Of a DNA stretch of 51,094 bases, positions 1 through 7,634 are shown piece by piece; the first letter of the stretch is position 1, and each line of letters begins with the position of its first letter. The stretch is from positions 1 to 51,094 of the forward strand of contig JAUNDK010000011.1 in assembly GCA_030526115.1 (NCBI GenBank). The letters run 5' to 3'. The notes beneath the pieces are model-generated. The model saw nothing but the letters and a program-made list of their open reading frames with translations. It did not search any database and was not told where the DNA came from. This DNA is from Clostridia bacterium (lineage in GTDB: Bacteria; Bacillota; Clostridia; Oscillospirales; Acutalibacteraceae). The position numbers were made by a program, and so were the translations under genes.

Positions 1-1073
1 TATTTCCTGTTCTGCTGTCTGCGCTGAATCTCTTCGTATCTTCTGTGAATTTCTTCACGCTCTGCTCTTTGAATTTCAAGCTCAGCTTTACGCTTTTTTA
101 TGCTTTTTATCAGCCTGATTGTGAAGAAAACAATACCGGCACACCATATACATATAAATACAATGTTGAGTGTTCTGTTTTTTGACATACTTTCAGAATA
201 ACCTGCAAGATATTCTTCCCTTGTAAGCTCACCTTCAATAATTTCGTCAATTCCTGTCAGCCTGAAATTATCATAGGCTACAATACGGTTATCTTTCTGC
301 ATTCCTATTCTGGTAATTACAGGAAATTCATCATCATAAACATGAGCACTTATCATGACATGAATATCACCTATACTGTCACCTGTGGAGAAATATCCGC
401 CTCCATTACTGCGCTCCGCTACATGATATTCACCAATGGAATCAAGGTATCCTCCTGATATATCCGATACCTCGGGATAAATTGTCTCATAGTTTACAAT
501 TGAACCGAAAGAATGAATATTAAATTCAAATTCTCCTATATTAATAGGATTATAGGAATTTTTACAGGTAATATCGGGCCTTGGCTCGTTGTAATAATAA
601 TCACCTTTATAATATACCTTATCCTCGAAATCTCCGCCTATGGGATCCCAGGAGCTTACAAGATTTTTTGTGTAGGTATATGACACCTCTCTGTTCTTAT
701 CTTTATCAAAAGTTACATACTCTTCTTTTTCCTCTTCGATATGATATCTCTTCTGAAAAATTTCTCTGTCCAGACAATAAGCGCCATCCACCGAAACACC
801 GAAATCGTCATCAAAGAGTGTTTTCTGTTCCTGAGGTTCGGGTTTACCTGATACTATTACCAGCTTTCCCTCATTTTCAGGCAGAACCTTACCCTGAGGA
901 TCCACAAGAATTGATTCCAGTTCTTTCAGAGTATCTGTGCTGTTCAGTGTGTAGGAATAGACAGACATACATAAAAATGCGATAAGAATCACGAGTGCAA
1001 TAAGTTTAGGTCCTACTGCAACCGAGTAATCGGAAAAAAGACCGTTTTCCGCTCTGCTTATGCTTTTCTTCAT
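1..1073 (-). CDS. TMEM43-like membrane protein, 3' end outside window
   Basis: The open frame from the ATG at 1073 runs 357 codons and leaves the window with no stop. A hydrophobic segment at about residues 20-42 is followed by a soluble region with the TMEM43-type pattern: 'EGKLVIVSG' near residue 70, 'FGVSVD' near 90, then a charged stretch rich in Tyr and Glu and a 'SYTYTK' motif. A second hydrophobic segment near residues 305-325 leads into a basic, Glu/Arg-rich coiled tail. Bacterial TMEM43-like proteins have no settled function; in animals TMEM43 is an inner nuclear membrane protein. The start lies two bases beyond the pdp stop with AGGTGG as ribosome binding site, so it is the third gene of a cdd-pdp operon. 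The family call is from recalled motifs only. Confidence 0.72.
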   Translation of the reverse strand, partial: MKKSISRAENGLFSDYSVAVGPKLIALVILIAFLCMSVYSYTLNSTDTLKELESILVDPQGKVLPENEGKLVIVSGKPEPQEQKTLFDDDFGVSVDGAYCLDREIFQKRYHIEEEKEEYVTFDKDKNREVSYTYTKNLVSSWDPIGGDFEDKVYYKGDYYYNEPRPDITCKNSYNPINIGEFEFNIHSFGSIVNYETIYPEVSDISGGYLDSIGEYHVAERSNGGGYFSTGDSIGDIHVMISAHVYDDEFPVITRIGMQKDNRIVAYDNFRLTGIDEIIEGELTREEYLAGYSESMSKNRTLNIVFICIWCAGIVFFTIRLIKSIKKRKAELEIQRAEREEIHRRYEEIQRRQQNRK

Positions 1074-1075
1074 TG

Positions 1076-2380
1076 TTATTCCACCTTTCCGATAATTTTT
1101 GATTTACCTTCGGGCTTATTCTCAGAAATTACTATTGCCCCCTCTAACCTCCTCCCGGCATTACTGATTTTTGATTTGTCCGATGTGTATAATCTGAGTA
1201 TGGTATCTCCCTCATTCACATAGTCACCCACAAGTTTTTCAAGGTAGATACCCGCACCGAAGTCTATATTATCATCTTTGGTCTCTCGACCTGCGCCAAG
1301 TAACATGGATGCCTCACCCACTGCGAGGGCATCTATATTATGTATATAGCCACTCTTTGCGGCTTTTATTTCGTACTCAATCGGAGCAAGCTCAAGCTTT
1401 GAGATATCATCTATATATGAAACATCTCCCCCCTGAGCCATGACCATATCACGGAATTTTTTATATGCGGAACCGTCTGAGATTACTCTTTCGACCATGG
1501 ATTCTGCTTCTTCAATGGTTTCCGCTTTTTCCCCGAGGAGTATCATGTTCGATGCAAATGTGAGGCATATCTCCATAAGTTCAGTTTCGGCTTTGCCGTG
1601 AAGTGCATCTACCGCTTCCATTACCTCAAGGCGGTTACCCACACATCTTCCGAGAGGTGTGTTCATGTCGGTAACTATCGCAACTGTCTTTCTTCCTGCC
1701 GCTGTACCAATGGCAACCATGCGCTCTGCAAGTTTCATTGCCCTCTCTGTGCTTTTCATGAAAGCTCCGCTTCCTGTTGTAACATCAAGAAGGATTCTGT
1801 CACTTCCTGCGGCAAGCTTTTTGCTCATTATGCTGGAGGCTATCATTGGTATGCTGTCTATGGTTGCGGTAACATCTCTTAATGCATACAGCTTTTTATC
1901 GGCAGGACACAGATTACCCGTCTGACCGACAACCGCTATGCCCATATCTTTAACCTGTTTGAAAAATCTTTCATTATCAACGGCAGTACTGAGTCCCGGT
2001 ATGCTCTCAAGTTTATCTATTGTTCCGCCTGTGAATCCAAGACCTCTGCCGCTCATTTTGGCTATTGGCACACCACATGCCGCAGCAATGGGAGCTACTA
2101 TCATAGTAACCTTATCACCCACACCGCCTGTGGAGTGTTTATCTACTTTTATTCCGGGTATATCCGAAAGATCCACCGTATCGCCTGAATCTCTCATGCA
2201 GAGTGTGAGTGTGGAAATCTCTCTGTCACTCATGTCCTGAAAATACACAGCCATGGCTAAGGCAGAAGCCTGATAATCCGGGACAGTACCCTCTGTGTAT
2301 CCTTTTATAAAGAAAGCAATCTCCTCGTCGGTAAGTTCCTGACCGAGTTTTTTCTTCTCGATAATATCAACTGTTCTCAT
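1076..2380 (-). CDS. pdp: pyrimidine-nucleoside phosphorylase
   Basis: The 434-residue product should cleave uridine, thymidine or deoxyuridine with phosphate to give free base and (deoxy)ribose 1-phosphate in the cytosol. The length is typical of the thymidine/pyrimidine phosphorylase family. The family signature KHSTGGVGDK is at residues 81-90, and further conserved segments include 'KMSGRGLGFTGGTIDK' and 'AAGSDRILLDVTTGSGAFMK'. The start codon overlaps the cdd stop by four bases (ATGA), so the genes are translationally coupled and form a nucleoside salvage pair: Cdd makes uridine and Pdp cleaves it. I prefer pyrimidine-nucleoside phosphorylase over thymidine-specific DeoA because of the Gram-positive context; substrate range cannot be read from sequence. 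Confidence 0.93.
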   Translation of the reverse strand: MRTVDIIEKKKLGQELTDEEIAFFIKGYTEGTVPDYQASALAMAVYFQDMSDREISTLTLCMRDSGDTVDLSDIPGIKVDKHSTGGVGDKVTMIVAPIAAACGVPIAKMSGRGLGFTGGTIDKLESIPGLSTAVDNERFFKQVKDMGIAVVGQTGNLCPADKKLYALRDVTATIDSIPMIASSIMSKKLAAGSDRILLDVTTGSGAFMKSTERAMKLAERMVAIGTAAGRKTVAIVTDMNTPLGRCVGNRLEVMEAVDALHGKAETELMEICLTFASNMILLGEKAETIEEAESMVERVISDGSAYKKFRDMVMAQGGDVSYIDDISKLELAPIEYEIKAAKSGYIHNIDALAVGEASMLLGAGRETKDDNIDFGAGIYLEKLVGDYVNEGDTILRLYTSDKSKISNAGRRLEGAIVISENKPEGKSKIIGKVE

Positions 2381-2787
2381 GACATATCCTCTTTGCCAAA
2401 AGAATGCGGCAAAAGCTCACCGAGGGTGTGAACCTCATATTCATCCTCGGAATTGCATACTATTATAATAAAGTCATCTGTGCAGAATTCCGCCATTACC
2501 TGACGGCATACTCCGCATGGAAAACTGTACTTTGTCGGATTTTTTCCTTTTGGACCGCCTGAAATGGCTATTGCGGAAAACTCCATGCTTCCTTCTGATA
2601 CGGCCTTGAATATGGCTGTACGCTCTGCACATATCGTAGGTGAATAGGTTGCACTCTCTATGTTACATCCTGTATAAATTCTTCCGTCTTTTGTGAGCAG
2701 AGCCGCACCGACAGCGTGGCCGGAATACGGGCAGTATGACATCTCCCTCATTCTGAGGCTCTCTTTGATTATATCGGAATAGTTCAT
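2377..2787 (-). CDS. cdd: cytidine deaminase
   Basis: The 136-residue product should hydrolyse cytidine and deoxycytidine to uridine and deoxyuridine with release of ammonia. Zinc ligands and the catalytic glutamate are visible: Cys53 and Glu55 in 'CAERTA', and Cys91 and Cys94 in 'PCGVC'. The size fits the homotetrameric small cytidine deaminases. It is the first gene of a minus-strand operon with pdp, sharing four bases with it. The 137 bp upstream are AT-rich and separate it from a divergently transcribed MATE exporter; promoters for both must lie there. Confidence 0.95.
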   Translation of the reverse strand: MNYSDIIKESLRMREMSYCPYSGHAVGAALLTKDGRIYTGCNIESATYSPTICAERTAIFKAVSEGSMEFSAIAISGGPKGKNPTKYSFPCGVCRQVMAEFCTDDFIIIVCNSEDEYEVHTLGELLPHSFGKEDMS

Positions 2788-2924
2788 AAAATTATCACCT
2801 GCGAAAAGTTATTTGTGTGTATATTTTACTATATTATCAATAGTATGGCAATAACTTAAAATAGCTCTTGAATTAATTATAAACAATATTATAATAATCG
2901 TGAAAAGAAAGAAGGCGTATATTC

Positions 2925-4271
2925 ATGACCAAAGATTTAACCCACGGAAAACCATTAAAAGTTCTGATTGGTTTTGCAATTCCCGTGTTCCTCGGCAGTC
3001 TGTTCCAGCAGTTTTATAACATGGTAGACTCTGCCATAGTAGGAAGATTTGTAAACACTCAGGCCCTTGCAGGTGTAGGTGCCACAGGATCCATCAATTT
3101 CATGATTATGGGATTTGTTCTCGGAATGTGCACAGGCTTTGCCGTACCCATCGCCCAGTGTTTCGGTGCAGGGGATGAAGACGGTGTAAAGCGTTTCTTC
3201 GTGAACTCAATATGGATTTCGATAGTGCTGTCTGCTGTGGTTACGGTGTTTACTCTCATTTTCATTGACGATATCCTCAGACTGATGAAAACCCCGGATG
3301 ACATATTCGATTATGCCAAAACCTATATAAGTACCATATTCGCAGGAACGGCGGGAATGTGTGCATACAACCTGCTCGCGTCGGTTCTTCGTGCTCTCGG
3401 TGACAGTAAAACCCCGGTAGCGTTTCTGATTTTCGCATCAATACTTAATCTTATACTTGACCTTATATTTGTTCTTGTGTTCCACATGGGCGTTCAGGGT
3501 ACAAGCCTTGCAACAGTACTCAGCCAGACAATTTCCGCTATACTGTGTGCACTGCTTATTGTTAAGAGATATCCCATACTCCACCCAACAAGACGAATGC
3601 TGAAACCTGAAGGAAGCAGAATAAAGAAGATGTGCTCCATAGGTATCCCGATGGGACTTCAGTTCAGCATTACAGCCATAGGCAGTGTATGTATATCAGC
3701 AGCAATAAACACCCTCGGTTCTGTTTATGTTGCGGCAATCACAGCAGGTTCCAAAATCCACATGCTGTTTGCCATTGCCCTTGATTCCATCGGAATGACC
3801 ATGGCGACATACACAGGACAGAATGTTGGTGCCGGACACTATAAAAGAATAAAGCAGGGCATTTGGACTCTTGTTATTGCAGGAACTGTTTACTGCCTTG
3901 TAGTCTGCGTAATACAGTTCTTCTTCGGCAGAACCTTTGCTCTGATATTCGTATCAAAAGATAACACAGAAATTATCAACTGCATTTACACTTTCCTTAT
4001 ATATAATACACTGGCCTATTTCTTCCTCAGCCCGCTGCACATTACACGAAATACCATTCAGGGTGCGGGATTTTCTTTCCTCGCAATGTTTGCAGGTGTG
4101 TTTGAGATGGTGGCAAGATGCTTTGTTGCCTTCGGTCTTGTAGGCAGATTCGGTTACAACGCAGCCTGTCTCGCAAACCCTGTCGCATGGCTCATGGCAG
4201 ATATCTTCCTGATTCCGGCCTGTATATATGTAATGAAACGACTCAAAGTCATGTTACCTGAAAAAGAATAA
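2925..4271 (+). CDS. MATE family multidrug/Na+ efflux transporter
   Basis: The 448-residue protein has about twelve hydrophobic helices in two similar halves, as in MATE (MatE) transporters of the MOP superfamily, which export organic cations in exchange for Na+ or H+. Recognisable segments include the N-terminal 'GFAIPVFLGSLFQQFYNMVDSAIVGRF' region, and 'ALGDSKTP' near residue 157, which is typical of the clostridial DinF/NorM-like branch. An AGAAAGAAGG ribosome binding site precedes the ATG. It is monocistronic and ends at a bidirectional terminator shared with the convergent regulator gene. The substrate is unknown. Confidence 0.9.
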   Translation: MTKDLTHGKPLKVLIGFAIPVFLGSLFQQFYNMVDSAIVGRFVNTQALAGVGATGSINFMIMGFVLGMCTGFAVPIAQCFGAGDEDGVKRFFVNSIWISIVLSAVVTVFTLIFIDDILRLMKTPDDIFDYAKTYISTIFAGTAGMCAYNLLASVLRALGDSKTPVAFLIFASILNLILDLIFVLVFHMGVQGTSLATVLSQTISAILCALLIVKRYPILHPTRRMLKPEGSRIKKMCSIGIPMGLQFSITAIGSVCISAAINTLGSVYVAAITAGSKIHMLFAIALDSIGMTMATYTGQNVGAGHYKRIKQGIWTLVIAGTVYCLVVCVIQFFFGRTFALIFVSKDNTEIINCIYTFLIYNTLAYFFLSPLHITRNTIQGAGFSFLAMFAGVFEMVARCFVAFGLVGRFGYNAACLANPVAWLMADIFLIPACIYVMKRLKVMLPEKE

Positions 4272-4278
4272 ACAGGAA

Positions 4279-4316
4279 AACGGAACGCCAATCTGATTTC
4301 AGCGTTCCGTTATTTT
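4279..4316. terminator. bidirectional terminator between MATE and AguR-like genes
   Basis: The 10-bp perfect stem AACGGAACGC/GCGTTCCGTT (4279-4288 and 4302-4311) has a 13-nt loop. ATTTTTA follows on the plus strand and TTTTCC on the minus strand, so it can end both convergent genes. Confidence 0.85.
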
Positions 4317-5386
4317 TATGCTCTGAAATTGTTATATACCTCTATCATCTGTCTGCGTTTCTGAACATCAAGTTTCTGATAGATGTTATGGGTATGGGTT
4401 TTTGCCGTACCGAGGGATACCATGAGAGTATCGCTTATCTCCTGATTTGTCAGGTTATCAAGAAGCAGAGTAAGCACTCTTTTCTCCCTTGGTGTGAGAC
4501 CGTAATGCTCACAGAAATCATTGAGTTTAAGTTTCTCCTGAGTATCTTTTTCTGAGATTTCAGCTTCTTCCGCAAAAGCCGTAGCCTCCTGAGAACTTTC
4601 ATTTACAGCTTCGATAGTCTCCGGAATATCGGAAACTACGATATTATCACCTGCATCAGCCGGAATTTCCTCAGCAACAGGCACAGTAACCGCAGGTTTT
4701 GTCTGCAGAAGATGTAACATCATCTTGGATGAAAAAACGGTTATTATTATGCGTAGAATATCTTCGCAGTTATTTCTGTTCATAATGAATGTTTCTTCGG
4801 TGTACTGATCCACGAAGAAGATAACATAGCTGTCTTCAAGTGCTATGAATATCGGGAAAATCAGACAGAATGACATAACCTTTAGTATATCTTTGAGAAG
4901 CTGTTTATATTCTCCTTCTGCGGTAAGATATGCTTTTTTTATATCTGATCTTGCAATAATACTGTATGTGAACATATATATCTGCGGTGGCAGATAGTAA
5001 AGCCATACCTTCAGGGCACTGTTCCTCATAACCGGAACAAACATCTGGAAGAAGGTAAACAGGAACAGAAGAATACACAGAAAATAAAGTTTCCTTCCTT
5101 TTATAAGGAAATTGTAAAGATACAAGAGACATCCGTATGATGTAACGTATATCATGGTTTTCCACGTGGGAACATACATGAAGGTTTTATCGTATATCTC
5201 CGAAAACCATGGAACCATCTCCGTAAGAAAAATTACAAGATTGTCGAGTATATATACACCGAAAAGAACAGCAACAGCAATACAGTCTCTTTCTTTTCTC
5301 TGATTATAGCACAGAACCGATAAAATAATTGGAATAATATAGATGATTGGTAAAATCATCGCATAAATAACCTGAAAAATATTCAT
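4316..5386 (-). CDS. aguR: seven-helix membrane regulator with C-terminal LuxR HTH, AguR-like
   Basis: This is a 356-residue protein. Residues 1 to about 220 form roughly seven hydrophobic helices, an acidic linker follows (about 230-285), and residues 290-345 are a LuxR/GerE helix-turn-helix with 'LTPREKRVLTLL', 'NQEIS' and 'GTAKTHTHNIYQKL'. There is no receiver or kinase domain, so it is a one-component membrane sensor. In lactic acid bacteria AguR has this architecture and activates the agmatine deiminase operon in response to agmatine. Here the gene is divergent from an APC antiporter that heads a complete agmatine pathway, so an AguR role is a strong inference. Transcription starts from a promoter with a 19-bp palindromic spacer (5482-5512), leaving a leader of about 90 nt. 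Confidence 0.8.
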   Translation of the reverse strand: MNIFQVIYAMILPIIYIIPIILSVLCYNQRKERDCIAVAVLFGVYILDNLVIFLTEMVPWFSEIYDKTFMYVPTWKTMIYVTSYGCLLYLYNFLIKGRKLYFLCILLFLFTFFQMFVPVMRNSALKVWLYYLPPQIYMFTYSIIARSDIKKAYLTAEGEYKQLLKDILKVMSFCLIFPIFIALEDSYVIFFVDQYTEETFIMNRNNCEDILRIIITVFSSKMMLHLLQTKPAVTVPVAEEIPADAGDNIVVSDIPETIEAVNESSQEATAFAEEAEISEKDTQEKLKLNDFCEHYGLTPREKRVLTLLLDNLTNQEISDTLMVSLGTAKTHTHNIYQKLDVQKRRQMIEVYNNFRA

Positions 5387-5481
5387 TTAATACTCCGATA
5401 AATAGATATAAACAGTATAAATAAAGCTGTTAAACTTTACAGTTATAAGCTGATTTGAATAACATATTTTTCTCTTTGAAA

Positions 5482-5512
5482 ATTATAAAGTCTGGTATTG
5501 TACCAAGGTCAA
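5482..5512 (-). promoter_or_regulatory. promoter of the AguR-like gene with 19-bp palindromic spacer
   Basis: On the minus strand TTGACC (5512-5507) and TATAAT (5487-5482) are exactly 19 bp apart. The spacer holds TGGTA-CAA-TACCA, the inverted arms being 5493-5497 and 5501-5505. A long spacer filled with a palindrome is the arrangement used by MerR-type activators. The same design recurs at 8770-8800 and 11243-11273. Confidence 0.7.
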
Positions 5513-5551
5513 TATTTTTCACTAAATCAACAATGGTCAATATCACTAAAT
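5507..5551. repeat. imperfect direct repeat in the divergent intergenic region
   Basis: GGTCAATATTTTTCACTAAAT (5507-5527) recurs as GGTCAATATCACTAAAT (5535-5551), start to start 28 bp, or about 2.7 helical turns. The first copy covers the -35 box of the AguR-like gene. The repeat could be a regulator binding site, but no factor can be named. Confidence 0.5.
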
Positions 5552-5680
5552 ATATATTACTATGTTCGTCATTTTAATGCAACATCATAGCAGGTATTTT
5601 TGTTGAAAAAGTTTACTTTTTCTAAACTATTTAAATTCTTTGTGTATTATTAACAAGGAGTTTACCACAGTTTATATATA

Positions 5681-5720
5681 TTTGTCAAACGGTTGACAAA
5701 GTTCAACTTAAAATCATAAT
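5681..5720 (+). promoter_or_regulatory. promoter and operator of the agmatine antiporter gene
   Basis: TTGACA (5693-5698), a 16-bp spacer and CATAAT (5715-5720) form a good promoter. An 8-bp perfect inverted repeat, TTTGTCAA-ACGG-TTGACAAA (5681-5700), overlaps the -35 box. Its core TGTCAAACGGTTGACA resembles a CcpA cre site lengthened by two bases, and it could equally be the AguR operator. Transcription should begin near 5727. Confidence 0.65.
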
Positions 5721-5726
5721 AAATCT

Positions 5727-5982
5727 ATCTATTGGTTTATGTTAATCTCTGCTTGTATCTGTTAGAATGCAATCACAACAAAACAGCGGGAAGTTCCAAA
5801 GCATTCCTTGCCCGATGCCGGTGAACTCCCAGCAGTACATATAAATATTGTACAGTTACAACATTGTACCATATACATATAGATACGCTGCCAGGCGGTT
5901 CCCGCAGAGCCGGCTGAAAACGGTCAAGGCTATAAGGTGGTGGAACTCCCGAACTGTAAAATGAAAGGAGTCTATATTCAAT
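5727..5982 (+). promoter_or_regulatory. long structured 5' leader upstream of the agmatine antiporter
   Basis: About 255 nt separate the inferred transcription start from the antiporter ATG. Two related halves are visible. In the first, GGGAaGUUC (5788-5796) pairs with GAACUCCC (5823-5830) around an inner GCAU/AUGC stem. In the second, GGUUCC (5897-5902) pairs with GGAACU (5942-5947) around the hairpin AGCC...GGCU (5908-5931). Both right arms carry a GGUG(G)AACUCCC motif. Between them lies an AU-rich linker with GUAC inverted repeats. A 25-codon frame (5767-5844) overlaps the first half. It has no U-tailed terminator, so control of translation or RNA stability would be more likely than attenuation. 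I could not match it to a known riboswitch class. Confidence 0.45.
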
Positions 5983-7320
5983 ATGGGCAAGAAAAAGTTT
6001 AGAATGATTGATGCCGTTCTTACTTGTATCTGTGTCATATTCGTTGCTGAGGCTGCAGCTCCTGTTGCTTCCATCGGTAACAGCCAGTATTTCTGGTGGC
6101 TCTTCATGCTGATCCTGTTCCTTCTTCCTTATGGACTGATCTCCTCTGAGCTTGGCACTACATATGATAACGGCGGCGGCCTTTACGACTGGGTTTCCCA
6201 GGGTATGGGCAAAAAGATGGCAACAAGAGCATCCTGGTACTACTGGGTTAACTTCCCACTCTGGATGGCTTCTCTTGCAGTTATGATTCCTGGTCTTATC
6301 ACTTATATGACAGGATTCGAGCTTCCACTCGTTGCAAGCGTACTCGTACAGCTCGCATTCGTATGGATCATCTACGCTATCGCATCCACATCTCTCGCAG
6401 ACGCAAACTGGATACTCAACGGCGCAGCTGTTATTAAGGTTGTTCTCGCAGTATTCGTTGGTGGCCTCGGTATTTACGGTCTCGTAAAGAACGGTGGCAT
6501 GGCTAACCCAATCACAGGTGTTAAGGATCTTCTTCCTTCCTTCGATATGGACAGCCTCTCCTATATTTCTGTTATTATCTTTAACCTTCTCGGATTCGAA
6601 GTTATCTGCACAATGAGCGATGACATGGAGAATCCAAAGAAGCAGATTCCACAGGCAATTGTTATTTCCGGTCTCGTTGTTGCTTTCATTTATATGTTTG
6701 GCGCATTCGGAATCGGCGCAGGTGTTCCTGCAAGCGAGCTTACTGCTGACTCCGGTATGATCGATGCTGTTATCGCTCTTACAGGTAAAGAGGGCGGTAT
6801 CCTCATCACAGCTACAGCATTCCTCTTCATGCTCACACTTTTCGGAAACATGGCTTCATGGTCCACAGGTGTTAACGAAGTTGCTGCTATGGCTGCTGAC
6901 AACGGTGACATGCCTGCTATCTTCGGTAAGAGAAATTCCAAGGAGCGCTGCACAGGTGCCGCAATGCTCAACAGCGTTGTTGCTTCCGTAGTTGTTATCC
7001 TCGGCGTTATCATGGAGAAGATCGGATTTGACGAGCTCTTCTGGGCGTTCTTCGCTCTTAACCTCGTAACATTCCTTGCAGCTTATCTCCCAATCTTCCC
7101 TGCATTCCTCAGACTCAGAAAGAACGATCCTGATACAGAGAGACCATTCAAGGTTCCCGGCGGAAAGGTTATGACAACAGTTATGGCTATCATTCCAATG
7201 ATCCTTATTGCAATCTCCATCGTATTCACAGTTTGGGGTAACATTCCGGTTATTATCGGTACTGTTATTGCAGTTATCATCGGTGAGATTCTTGTTGCTA
7301 AGTACGGCAAGAAGGCTTAA
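5983..7320 (+). CDS. aguD: APC-family agmatine/putrescine antiporter
   Basis: The 445-residue integral membrane protein has about twelve helices and the APC superfamily layout. It includes an N-terminal 'AAAPVASIG' substrate-loop helix, 'LLGFEVICTMSDDMENPKKQIPQAI' (the conserved helix 6 to loop region), and a 'RPFKVPGG' motif before the last helices. In agmatine deiminase clusters this position is held by AguD, which swaps external agmatine for internal putrescine without net energy cost; the substrate is inferred from the neighbours. An AAAGGAG site precedes the ATG. It heads the plus-strand cluster behind a long structured leader. Codon choice is strongly biased (Lys AAG, Glu GAG), indicating high expression. 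Confidence 0.85.
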   Translation: MGKKKFRMIDAVLTCICVIFVAEAAAPVASIGNSQYFWWLFMLILFLLPYGLISSELGTTYDNGGGLYDWVSQGMGKKMATRASWYYWVNFPLWMASLAVMIPGLITYMTGFELPLVASVLVQLAFVWIIYAIASTSLADANWILNGAAVIKVVLAVFVGGLGIYGLVKNGGMANPITGVKDLLPSFDMDSLSYISVIIFNLLGFEVICTMSDDMENPKKQIPQAIVISGLVVAFIYMFGAFGIGAGVPASELTADSGMIDAVIALTGKEGGILITATAFLFMLTLFGNMASWSTGVNEVAAMAADNGDMPAIFGKRNSKERCTGAAMLNSVVASVVVILGVIMEKIGFDELFWAFFALNLVTFLAAYLPIFPAFLRLRKNDPDTERPFKVPGGKVMTTVMAIIPMILIAISIVFTVWGNIPVIIGTVIAVIIGEILVAKYGKKA

Positions 7321-7374
7321 TCATTCGATATAAGCTTTTATCTTAATTAAAAACCACATTTTACTTTTACTCCT

Positions 7375-7398
7375 GCCGGGAGAAAGATTCCTCCCGGC
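7375..7398 (+). other. GC-rich intercistronic hairpin between antiporter and agmatine deiminase
   Basis: The 8-bp perfect stem GCCGGGAG/CTCCCGGC has an 8-nt loop. No U-run follows (the next bases are taaggggtaaac), so it looks more like a processing or 3'-end-protecting hairpin than a terminator. A similar element lies at 8712-8732. Confidence 0.55.
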
Positions 7399-7496
7399 TA
7401 AGGGGTAAACAAAATCTCAGAGAGTACTTATTGTACTAAACGAATTTATCCAATAAATTCAAAACACTATTATAAACAAGAAAGGGATTTTTCAAA

Positions 7497-7634
7497 ATGG
7501 CAAAGAGACTTGATACTACACCTAAAGCTGACGGCTACAGAATGCCTGGTGAATTTGAGCCACATGCTGGAACGTATATGATTTGGCCAGGAGCAGGAGT
7601 GCGTTTGGATGCTCTGGCCTTGGTGGAATGGTAA
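7497..7634 (+). pseudogene. aguA: detached N-terminal fragment of agmatine deiminase
   Basis: The ATG at 7497 has an excellent AAAGGGA ribosome binding site and encodes 45 residues beginning '[20 protein letters not shown]', the expected agmatine deiminase start. The frame then reads '[12 protein letters not shown]', shifts out of register and ends at TAA (7632-7634). Clostridial homologues continue from the 'HAG' position straight into a segment like 'VWMLWPWxN', which here appears in the +1 frame. About 28-31 nt around 7571-7602 are extra. Part of them (7584-7594) is nearly the reverse complement of 7609-7618, so a foldback template switch, a real mutation, or an assembly merge of two strain variants are all possible. 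Confidence 0.75.

Noticed and set aside
581-985. Plus-strand frame of 134 codons at the left edge
   Set aside because: It is antisense to the TMEM43-like frame, which is open from 1073 to the window edge and has family motifs and a ribosome binding site.
5760-5960. Leader as a T-box, cobalamin, FMN or guanidine riboswitch
   Set aside because: Only scattered resemblances were seen (for example 'aaggtggtgg' to the T-box core, 'ccggtgaactcc' to cobalamin or FMN elements); the diagnostic strings such as GGUGGNACCGCG or GCCACUG are missing and no terminator follows.
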